A stretch of DNA of 64,000 nucleotides from positions 98,688,542 through 98,752,541 of the forward strand of contig OV050032.1 in the NCBI GenBank assembly GCA_920105625.2, given 5' to 3'. Below the pieces are notes generated by a model. The model was not told where the DNA came from. It saw only the letters and a program-made list of their open reading frames with translations, and ran no database searches. A program made the position numbers and the translations under genes. Source of the DNA: Clusia tigrina. Lineage: Eukaryota; Arthropoda; Insecta; Diptera; Clusiidae. Positions 48,837 to 60,205 of this stretch are shown here, piece by piece; positions within the stretch are counted from its first letter, which is position 1, and each line of letters opens with the position of its first letter.

Positions 48837-51800
48837 AGTTTTATCAGCGTTTGATTTGGGACTCTAGGGTAGCATAGCTTTGAGCGATAACTTAAATTCA
48901 CAAGATGCTCGAGTACTTTATTGTTAGAAATTTTCAAGGTTTTATGACGCTCCAGTTAAAAGTTACAAGCATTTGTATGTTGCAAACTTTGATATGTGTA
49001 GGACGTACCATAAAGAAGTTAGGGGCATTTGAAGTTTTATCAGTGTTTGATTTGGGACTCTAGGGTAGCATAGCTTTGAGCGATAGCTTAAATTGACAAG
49101 AGGCTTGAGTACTTTATTGTTACAAAATTTCAAGGTTTGATGACGCTCCAGTAAAGAGATGCAAGCATTTGTATGTTGCAAACTTTGATAGGTGTAGGAC
49201 GTACCGTAAAGAAGTTAGGGGCGTTTGAAGTTTTATCAGTGTTTGATTTGGGACTCAAGGGTACCATAGCTTTGACCGATAGCTTAAATTGACAAGAGGA
49301 TCGAGTCTTTATTGTTACAAAATTTCAAGGTTTTATGACGCTCCAGTAAAAAGTTACAAGCATTTGTATGTTGCAAACTTTGATAGGTGTAGGACGTACC
49401 GTATAGAAGTTAGGGCCATTTGAAGTTTTATCAGTGTTTGATTTGGGACTCAAGGGTAGCATAGCTTTGAGCGATGGCTTAAATTGACAAGAGGCTCGGG
49501 TACTTCTTTGTTACAAAATTTCAAGGTGTTATGACGCTCCAGTAAAAAGTTACAAGCATTTGTATGTTGCCAACTTTGATAGGTGTAGGACGTACCGTAA
49601 AGAAGATAGGGGCGTTTGAAGTTTTAGCAGGGTTTGATTTGGGACTCTAGGGTAGCATAGCTTTGAGCGATAACTTAAATTGACAAGAGGGTCGAGTACT
49701 TTATTGTTACAAAATTTCGAGGTTTTATGACGCTCCAGTAAAAAGTTACAAGCATTTGAATGTTGCCAACTTTGATAGGTGTAGGACGTACGGTATAGAA
49801 GTTATGGGCGTTTCAAGTTTTATCAGTGTTTGATTTGGGACTCTAGGGTAGCATAGCTTTGAGCGATAGCTTAAATTGACAAGAGGGTCGAGTACTTCAT
49901 TGTTACAAAATTTCAAGGTTTTATGACGCTCCAGTAAAAAGATACAAGCATTTGTATGTTGCAAACTTTGATAGGTGTAGGACGTACCGTATAGAAGTTA
50001 GGGCCATTTGAAGTTTTATCAGTGTTTGATTTGGGACTCTAGGGTAGCATAGCTTTGAGCGATGGCCTAAATTGACAAGAGGGTCGAGTACTTTATTGTT
50101 GCAAAATTTCATGGTTTTATGACGCTCCAGTAAAAAGTTACAAGCATTTGAATGTTGCAAACTTTGATAGGTGTAGGACGTACCGTATAGAAGTTAGGGG
50201 CGTTTGAAGTTTTATCAGTGTTTGATTTGGGACTCAATGGTAGCATAGCTTTGAGCGATAGCTTAAATTGACAAGAGGCTCAAGTACTTTATTGTTACAA
50301 AATTTCAAGGTTTTATGACGCTCCAGTAAAAAGTTACAAGCATTTGAATGTTGCAAACTTTTTTAGGTGTAGGACGTACCATATAGAAGTTAGGGGCGTT
50401 TGAAGTTTTATCAGTGTTTGATTTGGGACTCTAGGGTAGCATAGCTTTGAGCGATGGCTTAAATTGACAAGAGGCTCGGGTACTTTATTGTTACAAAATT
50501 TCAAGTTTTATGACGCTCCAGTAAAAAGTTACAAGCATTTGAATTTTTCCAACTTTGATAGGTGTAGGACGTACCGTAAAGAAGTTAGGGGCATTTGAAG
50601 TTTTATCAGTGTTTGATTTGAGACTCTAGGGTAGCATAGCTTTGAGCGACGGCTTAAATTGACAAGAGGCTCGAGTACTTTATTGTTACAAAATTTCAAG
50701 GTTTTAGGACGCTCCAGTAAAAAGTTACAAGCATTTGTATGTTGCAAACTTTGATAGGTGTGGGACGTACCGTATAGAAATTAGGGGCTTTTGAAGTTTT
50801 ATCAGTGTTTGATTTGGGACTCTGGGGTAGCATAGTTTTGAGCGATAACTTAAATTGACAAGATGCTCGAGTTCTTTATTGTTACAAAATTTCAAGGTTT
50901 TATGACGCTCCAGTAAAAAGTTACAAGCATTTGTATGTTGCAAACTTTGATAGGTGTAGGACGTACCGTATAGAAGTTAGGGGCGTTTGAAGTTTTATCA
51001 GTGTTTGATTTGGGACTCAATGGTAGCATAGCTTTGAGCGATAGCTTAAATTGACAAGAGGCTCAAGTACTTTATTGTTACAAAATTTCAAGGTTTTATG
51101 ACGCTCCAGTAAAAAGTTACAAGCATTTGAATGTTGCAAACTTTGATAGGTGTAGGACGTACCGTATAGAAGTTAGGGGCGTTTGAAGTTTTATCAGTGT
51201 TTGATTTGGGACCCTAGGGTAGCATAGCTTTGAGCGATGGCCTAAATTGACAAGAGGGTCGAGTACTTTACTGTTACAAATTTTCAAGGTTTTAGGACGC
51301 TCCAGTAAAACGTTACAAGCATTTGTATGTTGCAAACTTTGATAGGTGTAGGACGTACCGTATAGAAGTTAGGGGTGTTTGAAGTTTTATCAGTGTTTGA
51401 TTTGGGACTCTAGGGTAGCATTGCTTTGAGCGATAACTTGAATTGACAAGAGGGTCGAGTACTTTATTGTTACAAAATTTCAAGGTTTTATGACGGTCCA
51501 GTAAAAAGTTACAAGCATTTGAATGTTGCAAACTTGTTTAGGTGTAGGACGTACCGTATAGAAGTTAGGGGCGTTTGAAGTTTTATCAGTGTTTGATTTG
51601 GGACTCTAGGGTAGCATAGCTTTGAGCGATGGCCTAAATTGACAAGAGGGTCGAGTACTTTATTGTTTCAAAATTTCAAGGTTTTAGGACCTCCAGTAAA
51701 AAGTTACAAGCATTTGTATGTTGCAAACTTTTTTAGGTGTAGGACGTACCGTATAGAAGTTATTGGCGTTTGAAGTTTTATTAGTGTTTGATTTGGGACT

Positions 51801-53537
51801 CTAGGGTAGCATAGCTTTGAGCGATGGCCTAAATTGACAAGAGGGTCGAGTACTTTACTGTTACAAAATTTCAAGGTTTTAGGACGCTCCAGTAAAACGT
51901 TACAAGCATTTGTATGTTGCAAACTTTGATAGGTGTAGGACGTACCGTATAAAAGTTAGGGGTGTTTGAAGTTTTATCAGTGTTTGATTTGGGACTCTAG
52001 GGTAGCATTGCTTTGAGCGATAACTTAAATTGACAAGAGGGTCGAGTACTTTATTGTTACAAAATTTCAAGGTTTTATGACGGTCCAGTAAAAAGTTACA
52101 AGCATTTGAATGTTGCAAACTTTGATAGGTGTAGGACGTACCGTATTGAAGTTAGGGGCGTTTGAAGTTTTATCAGTGTTTGTTTTGGGACTCTAGGGTA
52201 GCATAGCTTTGAGCGATAACTTAAATTGACAAGAGGGTCGAGTACTTTATTGTTACAAAATTTCAAGGTTTTATGACGCTGCAGTAAAAAGTTACAAGCA
52301 TTTGAAAGTTGCCAACTTTAATAGGTGAAGGACGTACTGTATAGAAGTTAGGGGCGTTTGAAGTTTTATCAGTGTTTGATTTGGGACTCAAGGGTAGCAT
52401 AGCTTTGAGCGATGGCTTAAATTGACAAGAGGCTCGAGTACTTTATTGTTACAAAATTTCAAGGTTTTATGACGCTCCAGTAAAAAGTTACAAGCATTTG
52501 AATGTTGCAAACTTTTTTAGGTGTAGGACGTACCGTATAGAAGTTATAGGCGTTTGAAGTTTTATTAGTGTTTGATTTGGGACTCTAGGGTAGCATAGCT
52601 TTGAGCGATGGCCTAAATTGACAAGAGGGTCGAGTACTTTATTGTTCCAAAATTTCAAGGTTTTATGACGCTCCAGTGAAAAGTTACAAGCATTTGAATG
52701 TTGCCAACTTTGATAGGTGTAGGACGTACCGTATATTAGTTAGGGGCGTTTGAAGTTTTATCAGTGTTTGATTTGGAACTCTAGGGTAGCATAGCTTTGA
52801 GCGATAGCTTAAATTGACAAGAGGCTCGAGTACTTTATTGTTACAAAATTTCAAGGTTTTATGACGCTCCAGTAAAAAGTTACAAGCATTTGTATGTTGC
52901 AAACTTTGATAGGTGTAGGACATACCGTATAGAAGTTAAGGCCATTTGAAGTTTTATCAGTGTTTGATTTGGGACTCAAGGGTATAATAGCTTTGAGCGA
53001 TAACTTAAATTTTCAAGAGGCTCGAGTACTTTATTGTTACAAAATTTCGAATTTTTATGACGCTCCAGTAAAAAGATACAAGAATTTGTATGTTGCAAAC
53101 TTTGATAGGTGTAGGACGTACCGTATAGAAGGTAGGGCCATTTGAAGTTTTATTAGTGTTTGATTTGGGACTCTAGTGTAGCATAGCTTTGAGCGATAGC
53201 TTAAATTGACAAGAGGCTCGAGTACTTTGTTGTTACAAAATTTCAAGGTTTTAGGACGCTCCAGTAAAAAGTTACAAGCATTTGAATGTTGCAAACTTTG
53301 ATAGGTGTAGGACGTACCGTAAAGAAGTTAGGGCCATTTGAAGTTTTATCAGTGTTTGATTTGGGACTCAAGGGTAGCATAGCTTTGAGCGATAGCTTAA
53401 ATTGATAAGAGGCTCGAGTACTTTATTGTTACAAAATTTCATGGTTTTACGACGCTCCAGTAAAAAGTTACAAGCATTTGTATGTTGGAAACTTTGATAG
53501 GTGTAGGACGTACCGTAAAGAAGTTAGGGGCGTTTGA
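48837..53537. repeat. 24-monomer higher-order repeat, copy 1 (4701 bp)
   Basis: This unit begins near ATCAGCGTTTGATTTG (48843) and pairs with 53538-57650: offset 4701 (24 x 196 minus 3) up to the hybrid monomer, then 4113. In order it contains the end of module C, the GAATTTTTCCAAC and CTCTGGGG monomers also seen at 24.3-24.7 kb, the AAACGTTAC monomers of 16-17 kb, and the octamer-like series ending in TTTCATGGTTTTACG. It is thus a composite of modules found separately elsewhere in the window. No gene is seen. Confidence 0.88.
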
Positions 53538-56500
53538 AGTTTTATCAACGTTTGATTTGGGACTCTAGGGTAGCATAGCTTTGAGCGATAACTTAAATTC
53601 ACAAGATGCTCGAGTACTTTATTGTTAGAAATTTTCAAGGTTTTATGACGCTCCAGTTAAAAGTTACAAGCATTTGTATGTTGCAAACTTTGATATGTGT
53701 AGGACGTACCATAAAGAAGTTAGGGGCATTTGAAGTTTTATCAGTGTTTGATTTGGGACTCTAGGGTAGCATAGCTTTGAGCGATAGCTTAAATTGACAA
53801 GAGGCTTGAGTACTTTATTGTTACAAAATTTCAAGGTTTGATGACGCTCCAGTAAAGAGATGCAAGCATTTGTATGTTGCAAACTTTGATAGGTGTAGGA
53901 CGTACCGTAAAGAAGTTAGGGGCGTTTGAAGTTTTATCAGTGTTTGATTTGGGACTCAAGGGTACCATAGCTTTGACCGATAGCTTAAATTGACAAGAGG
54001 CTCGAGTCTTTATTGTTACAAAATGTCAAGGTTTTATGACGCTCCAGTAAAAAGTTACAAGCATTTGTATGTTGCAAACTTTGATAGGTGTAGGACGTAC
54101 CGTATAGAAGTTAGGGCCATTTGAAGTTTTATCAGTGTTTGATTTGGGACTCAAGGGTAGCATAGCTTTGAGCGATGGCTTAAATTGACAAGAGGCTCGG
54201 GTACTTCTTTGTTACAAAATTTCAAGGTGTTATGACGCTCCAGTAAAAAGTTACAAGCATTTGTATGTTGCCAACTTTGATAGGTGTAGGACGTACCGTA
54301 AAGAAGATAGGGGCGTTTGAAGTTTTAGCAGGGTTTGATTTGGGACTCTAGGGTAGCATAGCTTTGAGCGATAACTTAAATTGACAAGAGGGTCGAGTAC
54401 ATTATTGTTACAAAATTTCGAGGTTTTATGACGCTCCAGTAAAAAGTTACAAGCATTTGAATGTTGCCAACTTTGATAGGTGTAGGACGTACGGTATAGA
54501 AGTTATGGGCGTTTCAAGTTTTATCAGTGTTTGATTTGGGACTCTAGGGTAGCATAGCTTTGAGCGATAGCTTAAATTGACAAGAGGGTCGAGTACTTCA
54601 TTGTTACAAAATTTCAAGGTTTTATGACGCTCCAGTAAAAAGATACAAGCATTTGTATGTTGCAAACTTTGATAGGTGTAGGACGTACCGTATAGAAGTT
54701 AGGGCCATTTGAAGTTTTATCAGTGTTTGATTTGGGACTCTAGGGTAGCATAGCTTTGAGCGATGGCCTAAATTGACAAGAGGGTCGAGTACTTTATTGT
54801 TGCAAAATTTCATGGTTTTATGACGCTCCAGTAAAAAGTTACAAGCATTTGAATGTTGCAAACTTTGATAGGTGTAGGACGTACCGTATAGAAGTTAGGG
54901 GCGTTTGAAGTTTTATCAGTGTTTGATTTGGGACTCAATGGTAGCATAGCTTTGAGCGATAGCTTAAATTGACAAGAGGCTCAAGTACTTTATTGTTACA
55001 AAATTTCAAGGTTTTATGACGCTCCAGTAAAAAGTTACAAGCATTTGAATGTTGCAAACTTTGATAGGTGTAGGACGTACCATATAGAAGTTAGGGGCGT
55101 TTGAAGTTTTATCAGTGTTTGATTTGGGACTCTAGAGTAGCATAGCTTTGAGCGATGGCTTAAATTGACAAGAGGCTCGGGTACTTTATTGTTACAAAAT
55201 TTCAAGTTTTATGACGCTCCAGTAAAAAGTTACAAGCATTTGAATTTTTCCAACTTTGATAGGTGTAGGACGTACCGTAAAGAAGTTAGGGGCATTTGAA
55301 GTTTTATCAGTGTTTGATTTGAGACTCTAGGGTAGCATAGCTTTGAGCGACGGCTTAAATTGACAAGAGGCTCGAGTACTTTACTGTTACAAAATTTCAA
55401 GGTTTTAGGACGCTCCAGTAAAACGTTACAAGCATTTGTATGTTGCAAACTTTGATAGGTGTAGGACGTACCGTATAGAAGTTAGGGGTGTTTGAAGTTT
55501 TATCAGTGTTTGATTTGGGACTCTAGGGTAGCATTGCTTTGAGCGATAACTTAAATTGACAAGAGGGTCGAGTACTTTATTGTTACAAAATTTCAAGGTT
55601 TTATGACGGTCCAGTAAAAAGTTACAAGCATTTGAATGTTGCAAACTTTTTTAGGTGTAGGACGTACCGTATAGAAGTTAGGGGCGTTTGAAGTTTTATC
55701 AGTGTTTGATTTGGGACTCTAGGGTAGCATAGCTTTGAGCGATGGCCTAAATTGACAAGAGGGTCGAGTACTTTATTGTTTCAAAATTTCAAGGTTTTAG
55801 GACCTCCAGTAAAAAGTTACAAGCATTTGTATGTTGCAAACTTTTTTAGGTGTAGGACGTACCGTATAGAAGTTATTGGCGTTTGAAGTTTTATTAGTGT
55901 TTGATTTGGGACTCTAGGGTAGCATAGCTTTGAGCGATGGCCTAAATTGACAAGAGGGTCGAGTACTTTACTGTTACAAAATTTCAAGGTTTTAGGACGC
56001 TCCAGTAAAACGTTACAAGCATTTGTATGTTGCAAACTTTGATAGGTGTAGGACGTACCGTATAGAAGTTAGTGGTGTTTGAAGTTTTATCAGTGTTTGA
56101 TTTGGGACTCTAGGGTAGCATTGCTTTGAGCGATAACTTAAATTGACAAGAGGGTCGAGTACTTTATTGTTACAAAATTTCAAGGTTTTATGACGGTCCA
56201 GTAAAAAGTTACAAGCATTTGAATGTTGCAAACTTTGATAGGTGTAGGACGTACCGTATTGAAGTTAGGGGCGTTTGAAGTTTTATCAGTGTTTGTTTTG
56301 GGACTCTAGGGTAGCATAGCTTTGAGCGATAACTTAAATTGACAAGAGGGTCGAGTACTTTATTGTTACAAAATTTCAAGGTTTTATGACGCTCCAGTAA
56401 AAAGTTACAAGCATTTGAAAGTTGCCAACTTTAATAGGTGAAGGACGTACTGTATAGAAGTTAGGGGCGTTTGAAGTTTTATCAGTGTTTGATTTGGGAC

Positions 56501-57650
56501 TCAAGGGTAGCATAGCTTTGAGCGATGGCTTAAATTGACAAGAGGCTCGAGTACTTTATTGTTACAAAATTTCAAGGTTTTATGACGCTCCAGTAAAAAG
56601 TTACAAGCATTTGAATGTTGCAAACTTTTTTAGGTGTAGGACGTACCGTATAGAAGTTATTGGCGTTTGAAGTTTTATTAGTGTTTGATTTGGGACTCTA
56701 GGGTAGCATAGCTTTGAGCGATGGCCTAAATTGACAAGAGGGTCGAGTACTTTATTGTTCCAAAATTTCAAGGTTTTATGACGCTCCAGTGAAAAGTTAC
56801 AAGCATTTGAATGTTGCCAACTTTGATAGGTGTAGGACGTACTGTATATTAGTTAGGGGCGTTTGAAGTTTTATCAGTGTTTGATTTGGAACTCTAGGGT
56901 AGCATAGCTTTGAGCGATAGCTTAAATTGACAAGAGGCTCGAGTACTTTATTGTTACAAAATTTCAAGGTTTTATGACGCTCCAGTAAAAAGTTACAAGC
57001 ATTTGTATGTTGCAAACTTTGATAGGTGTAGGACATACCGTATAGAAGTTAGGGCCATTTGAAGTTTTATCAGTGTTTGATTTGGGACTCAAGGGTATAA
57101 TAGCTTTGAGCGATAACTTAAATTTTCAAGAGGCTCGAGTACTTTATTGTTACAAAATTTCAAATTTTTATGACGCTCCAGTAAAAAGATACAAGAATTT
57201 GTATGTTGCAAACTTTGATAAGTTTAGGACGTACCGTATAGAAGGTAGGGCCATTTGAAGTTTTATTAGTGTTTGATTTGGGACTCTAGTGTAGCATAGC
57301 TTTGAGCGATAGCTTAAATTGACAAGAGGCTCGAGTACTTTATTGTTACAAAATTTCAAGGTTTTAGGACGCTCCAGTAAAAAGTTACAAGCATTTGAAT
57401 GTTGCAAACTTTGATAGGTGTAGGACGTACCGTAAAGAAGTTAGGGCCATTTGAAGTTTTATCAGTGTTTGATTTGGGACTCAAGGGTAGCATAGCTTTG
57501 AGCGATAGCTTAAATTGATAAGAGGCTCGAGTACTTTATTGTTACAAAATTTCATGGTGTTACGACGCTCCAGTAGAAAGTTACAAGCATTTGTATGTTG
57601 GAAACTTTGATAGGTGTAGGACGTACCGTAAAGAAGTAAAGGGCGTTTGA
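53538..57650. repeat. 24-monomer higher-order repeat, copy 2, lacking 3 monomers (4113 bp)
   Basis: This copy matches 48837-53537 monomer by monomer, but 588 bp (exactly 3 x 196) around 50.7-51.3 kb is absent. The gap is sealed by a hybrid monomer at about 55230-55448: left of 55371 it follows the 50529-50747 monomer (GATTTGAGAC, GAGGCTCGAG), and from 55384 it follows the 51117-51335 monomer (TTTACTGTTAC, AAAACGTTAC). The copy ends near 57650, where a GTAAAGGGCG variant precedes the switch to another series. No gene is seen. Confidence 0.9.
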
Positions 57651-58406
57651 AGTTTTATCAGTGTTTGATTTGGGACTCAAGGGTAGCATAGCTTTGAGTG
57701 ATGGCCTAAATTGACAAGAGGCTCGAGTACTTTATTGTTACAAAATTTCAAGGTTTTATGACGCTCCAGTAAAAAGTTACAAGCGTTTGTATGTTGCAAA
57801 CTTTGATAGGTGTAGGACGTACCGTTAAGAAGTTAGGGGCGTTTGAAGTTTTATCAGTGTTTGATTTGGGACTCAAGGGTAGCATAGCTTTGAGCGAAGG
57901 CTTAAATTGACAAGAGGCTCGAGTAATTTATTGTTACAAAATTTCAAGGTTTTATGACGCTCCAGTAAAAAGTTACAAGCATTTGTATGTTGCAAACTTT
58001 TATAGGTGTAGGACGTACCGTATAGAAGTTAGGGACATTTGAAGTTTTATCAGTGTTTGATTTGGGACTCTAGGGTAGCATAGATATGAGCGATAGCTTA
58101 AATTGACAAGAGGCTCGAGTACTTTATTGTTACAAAATTTCAAGGTTTTATGACGCTCCAGTAAAAAGTTACAAGCATTTGTATGTTGCAAACTTTGATT
58201 GGTGTAGGACGTACCGTATAAAAGTTAGGGCCATTTGAAGTTTTATCAGTGTTTGATTTGGGACTCTAGGGTAGCATAGCTTTGAGCGATAGCTTAAATT
58301 GACAAGAGGCTCGAGTACTTTATTGTTACAAAATTTCAAGGTTTTATGACGCTCCAGTAAAAAATTACAAGCATTTGTATGTTGCAAACTTTGATAGGTG
58401 TAGGAC
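57651..58406. repeat. Satellite segment related to the 5-monomer family
   Basis: These monomers follow the 979-bp pentamer order (AGCGTTTGTATG, CGTTAAGAAG, TTTTATAGGTG, GATTGGTGTAGG) with their own differences, for example AGATATGAG near 58083 and TTTGAGTGATGG near 57695. The last one stops at GTAGGAC, 58406. No gene is seen. Confidence 0.78.
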
Positions 58407-58415
58407 AAAATTTGA
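58398..58415. other. Out-of-register junction, 77-bp partial monomer
   Basis: The sequence reads GTGTAGGACAAAATTTGAAGG: the end of one unit (GTAGGAC-GTACC) is joined to the middle of another (TTGTTAC-AAAATTTCAAGG). About 119 bp of a monomer is missing, and the following landmarks are shifted by 77 bp instead of 196. The two parents share AC at the break. The left side belongs to the AAAAAATTACAAG series and the right side to the CTCTGGGG series of 16.1 and 50.7 kb. Confidence 0.87.
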
Positions 58416-60205
58416 AGGTTTTAGGACGCTCCAGTAAAAAGTTACAAGCATTTGTATGTTGCAAACTTTGATAGTTGTAGGACGTACCGTATAGAAATTA
58501 GGGGCGTTTGAAGTTTTATCAGTGTCTGATTTGGGACTCTGGGGTAGCTTAGTTTTGAGCGATAACTTAAATTGACAAGATGCTCTAGTTCTTTATTGTT
58601 ACAAAATTTCAAGGTTTTATGACGCTCCAGTAAAAAGTTACAAGCATTTGTATGTTGCAAACTTTGATAGGTGTAGGACGTACCGTATAGAAGTTTGGGG
58701 CGTTTGAAGTTTTATCAGTGTTTGATTTGGGACTCAATGGTAGCATGGCTTTGAGCGATAGCTTAAATTGACAAGAGACTCAAGTACTTTATTGTTACAA
58801 AATTTCAAGGTTTTATGACGCTCCAGTAAAAAGTTACAAGCATTTGAATGTTGCAAACTTTGATAGGTGTAGGACGTACCGTATAGAAGTTAGGGGCGTT
58901 TGAAGTTTTATCAGTGTTTGATTTGGGACTCTAGGGTAGCATAGCTTTGAGCGATGGCCTAAATTGACAAGAGGGTCGAGTACTTTACTGTTACAAAATT
59001 TCAAAGTTTATGACGCTCCAGTAAAACGTTACAAGCATTTGTATGTTGCAAACTTTGATAGGTGTAGGACGTACCGTATAGAAGTTAGAGGCGTTTGAAG
59101 TTTTATCAGTGTTTGATTTGGGACTCTAGGGTAGCATTGCTTTGAGCGATAACTTAAATTGACAAGAGGGTCGAGTACTTTATTGTTACAAAATTTCAAG
59201 GTTTTATGACGCTCCAGTAAAAAGTTACAAGCATTTGAAAGTTGCCAACTTTAATAGGTGAAGGACGTACTGTATAGAAGTTAGGGGCGTTTGAAGTTTT
59301 ATGAGTTTTTGATTTGGGACTCAAGGGTAGCATAGCTTTGAGCGATGGCTTAAATTGACAAGAGGCTCGAGTACTTTATTGTTACAAAATTTCAAGGTTT
59401 TATGACGCTCCAGTAAAAAGTTACAAGCATTTGAATGTTGAAAACTTTTTTAGGTGTAGGACGTACCGTATAGAAGTTATTGGCGTTTGAAGTTTTATTA
59501 GTGTTTGATTTAGGACTCTAGGGTAGCATAGCTTTGAGCGATGGCCTAAATTGACAAGAGGGTCGAGTACTTTATTGTTACAAAATTTCAAGGTTTTATG
59601 ACGCTCCAGTAAAAAGTTACAAGCATTTGTATGTTGCAAACTTTGATAGGTGTAAGACATACCGTATAGAAGTTAGGGCCATTTGAAGTTTTATCAGTGT
59701 TTGATTTGGGACTCAAGGGTATAATAGCTTTGAGCGATAACTTAAATTGACAAGAGGCTCGAATACTTTATTGTTACAAAATTTCGAATTTTTATGACGC
59801 TCCAGTAAAAAGATACAAGAATTTGTATGTTGCAAACTTTGATAGGTGTAGGACGTACCGTATAGAAGGTAGGGCCATTTGAAGTTTTATTAGTGTTTGA
59901 TTTGGGACTCTAGTGTAGCATAGCTTTGAGCGATAGCTTAAATTGACAAGAGGCTCGAGTACTTTATTGTTACAAAATTTCAAGGTTTTAGGACGCTCCA
60001 GTAAAAAGTTACAAGCATTTGAATGTTGCAAACTTTGATAGGTGTAGGACGTACCGTATAGAAGTTAGGGCCATTTGAAGTTTTATCAGTGTTTGATTTG
60101 GGACTCTAGGGTAGCATAGATTTGAGCGATAGCTTAAATTGACAAGATAGCTCGAGTACTTTATTGTTACAAAATTTCAAGGTTTTATGACGCTCCAGTA
60201 AAAAG
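58407..60205. repeat. Satellite segment repeating the 16-17 kb and octamer modules
   Basis: After the junction the order follows 16.04-16.5 and 50.7-51.2 kb (GTATAGAAATTAGG, CTCTGGGGTAGC, AGTTCTTTATTG, CAATGGTAGC, AAACGTTAC), then the octamer series (TTTAATAGGTGAAGG, GGGTATAATAG, TTTCGAATTTTTATG). About 59792-60031 matches 57168-57407 at 2624 bp. One unit near 60148 reads GACAAGATAGCTCGAG with an extra base. No gene is seen. Confidence 0.78.

Noticed and set aside
52960..53145. Plus-strand 61-codon frame, repeated at 57073-57258
   Set aside because: The two are the same position in two copies of one higher-order repeat, opened by local variants (AAATTTTCAAGAGG, TTTCGAATTTTTATG or TTTCAAATTTTTATG). 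Nothing else suggests coding.
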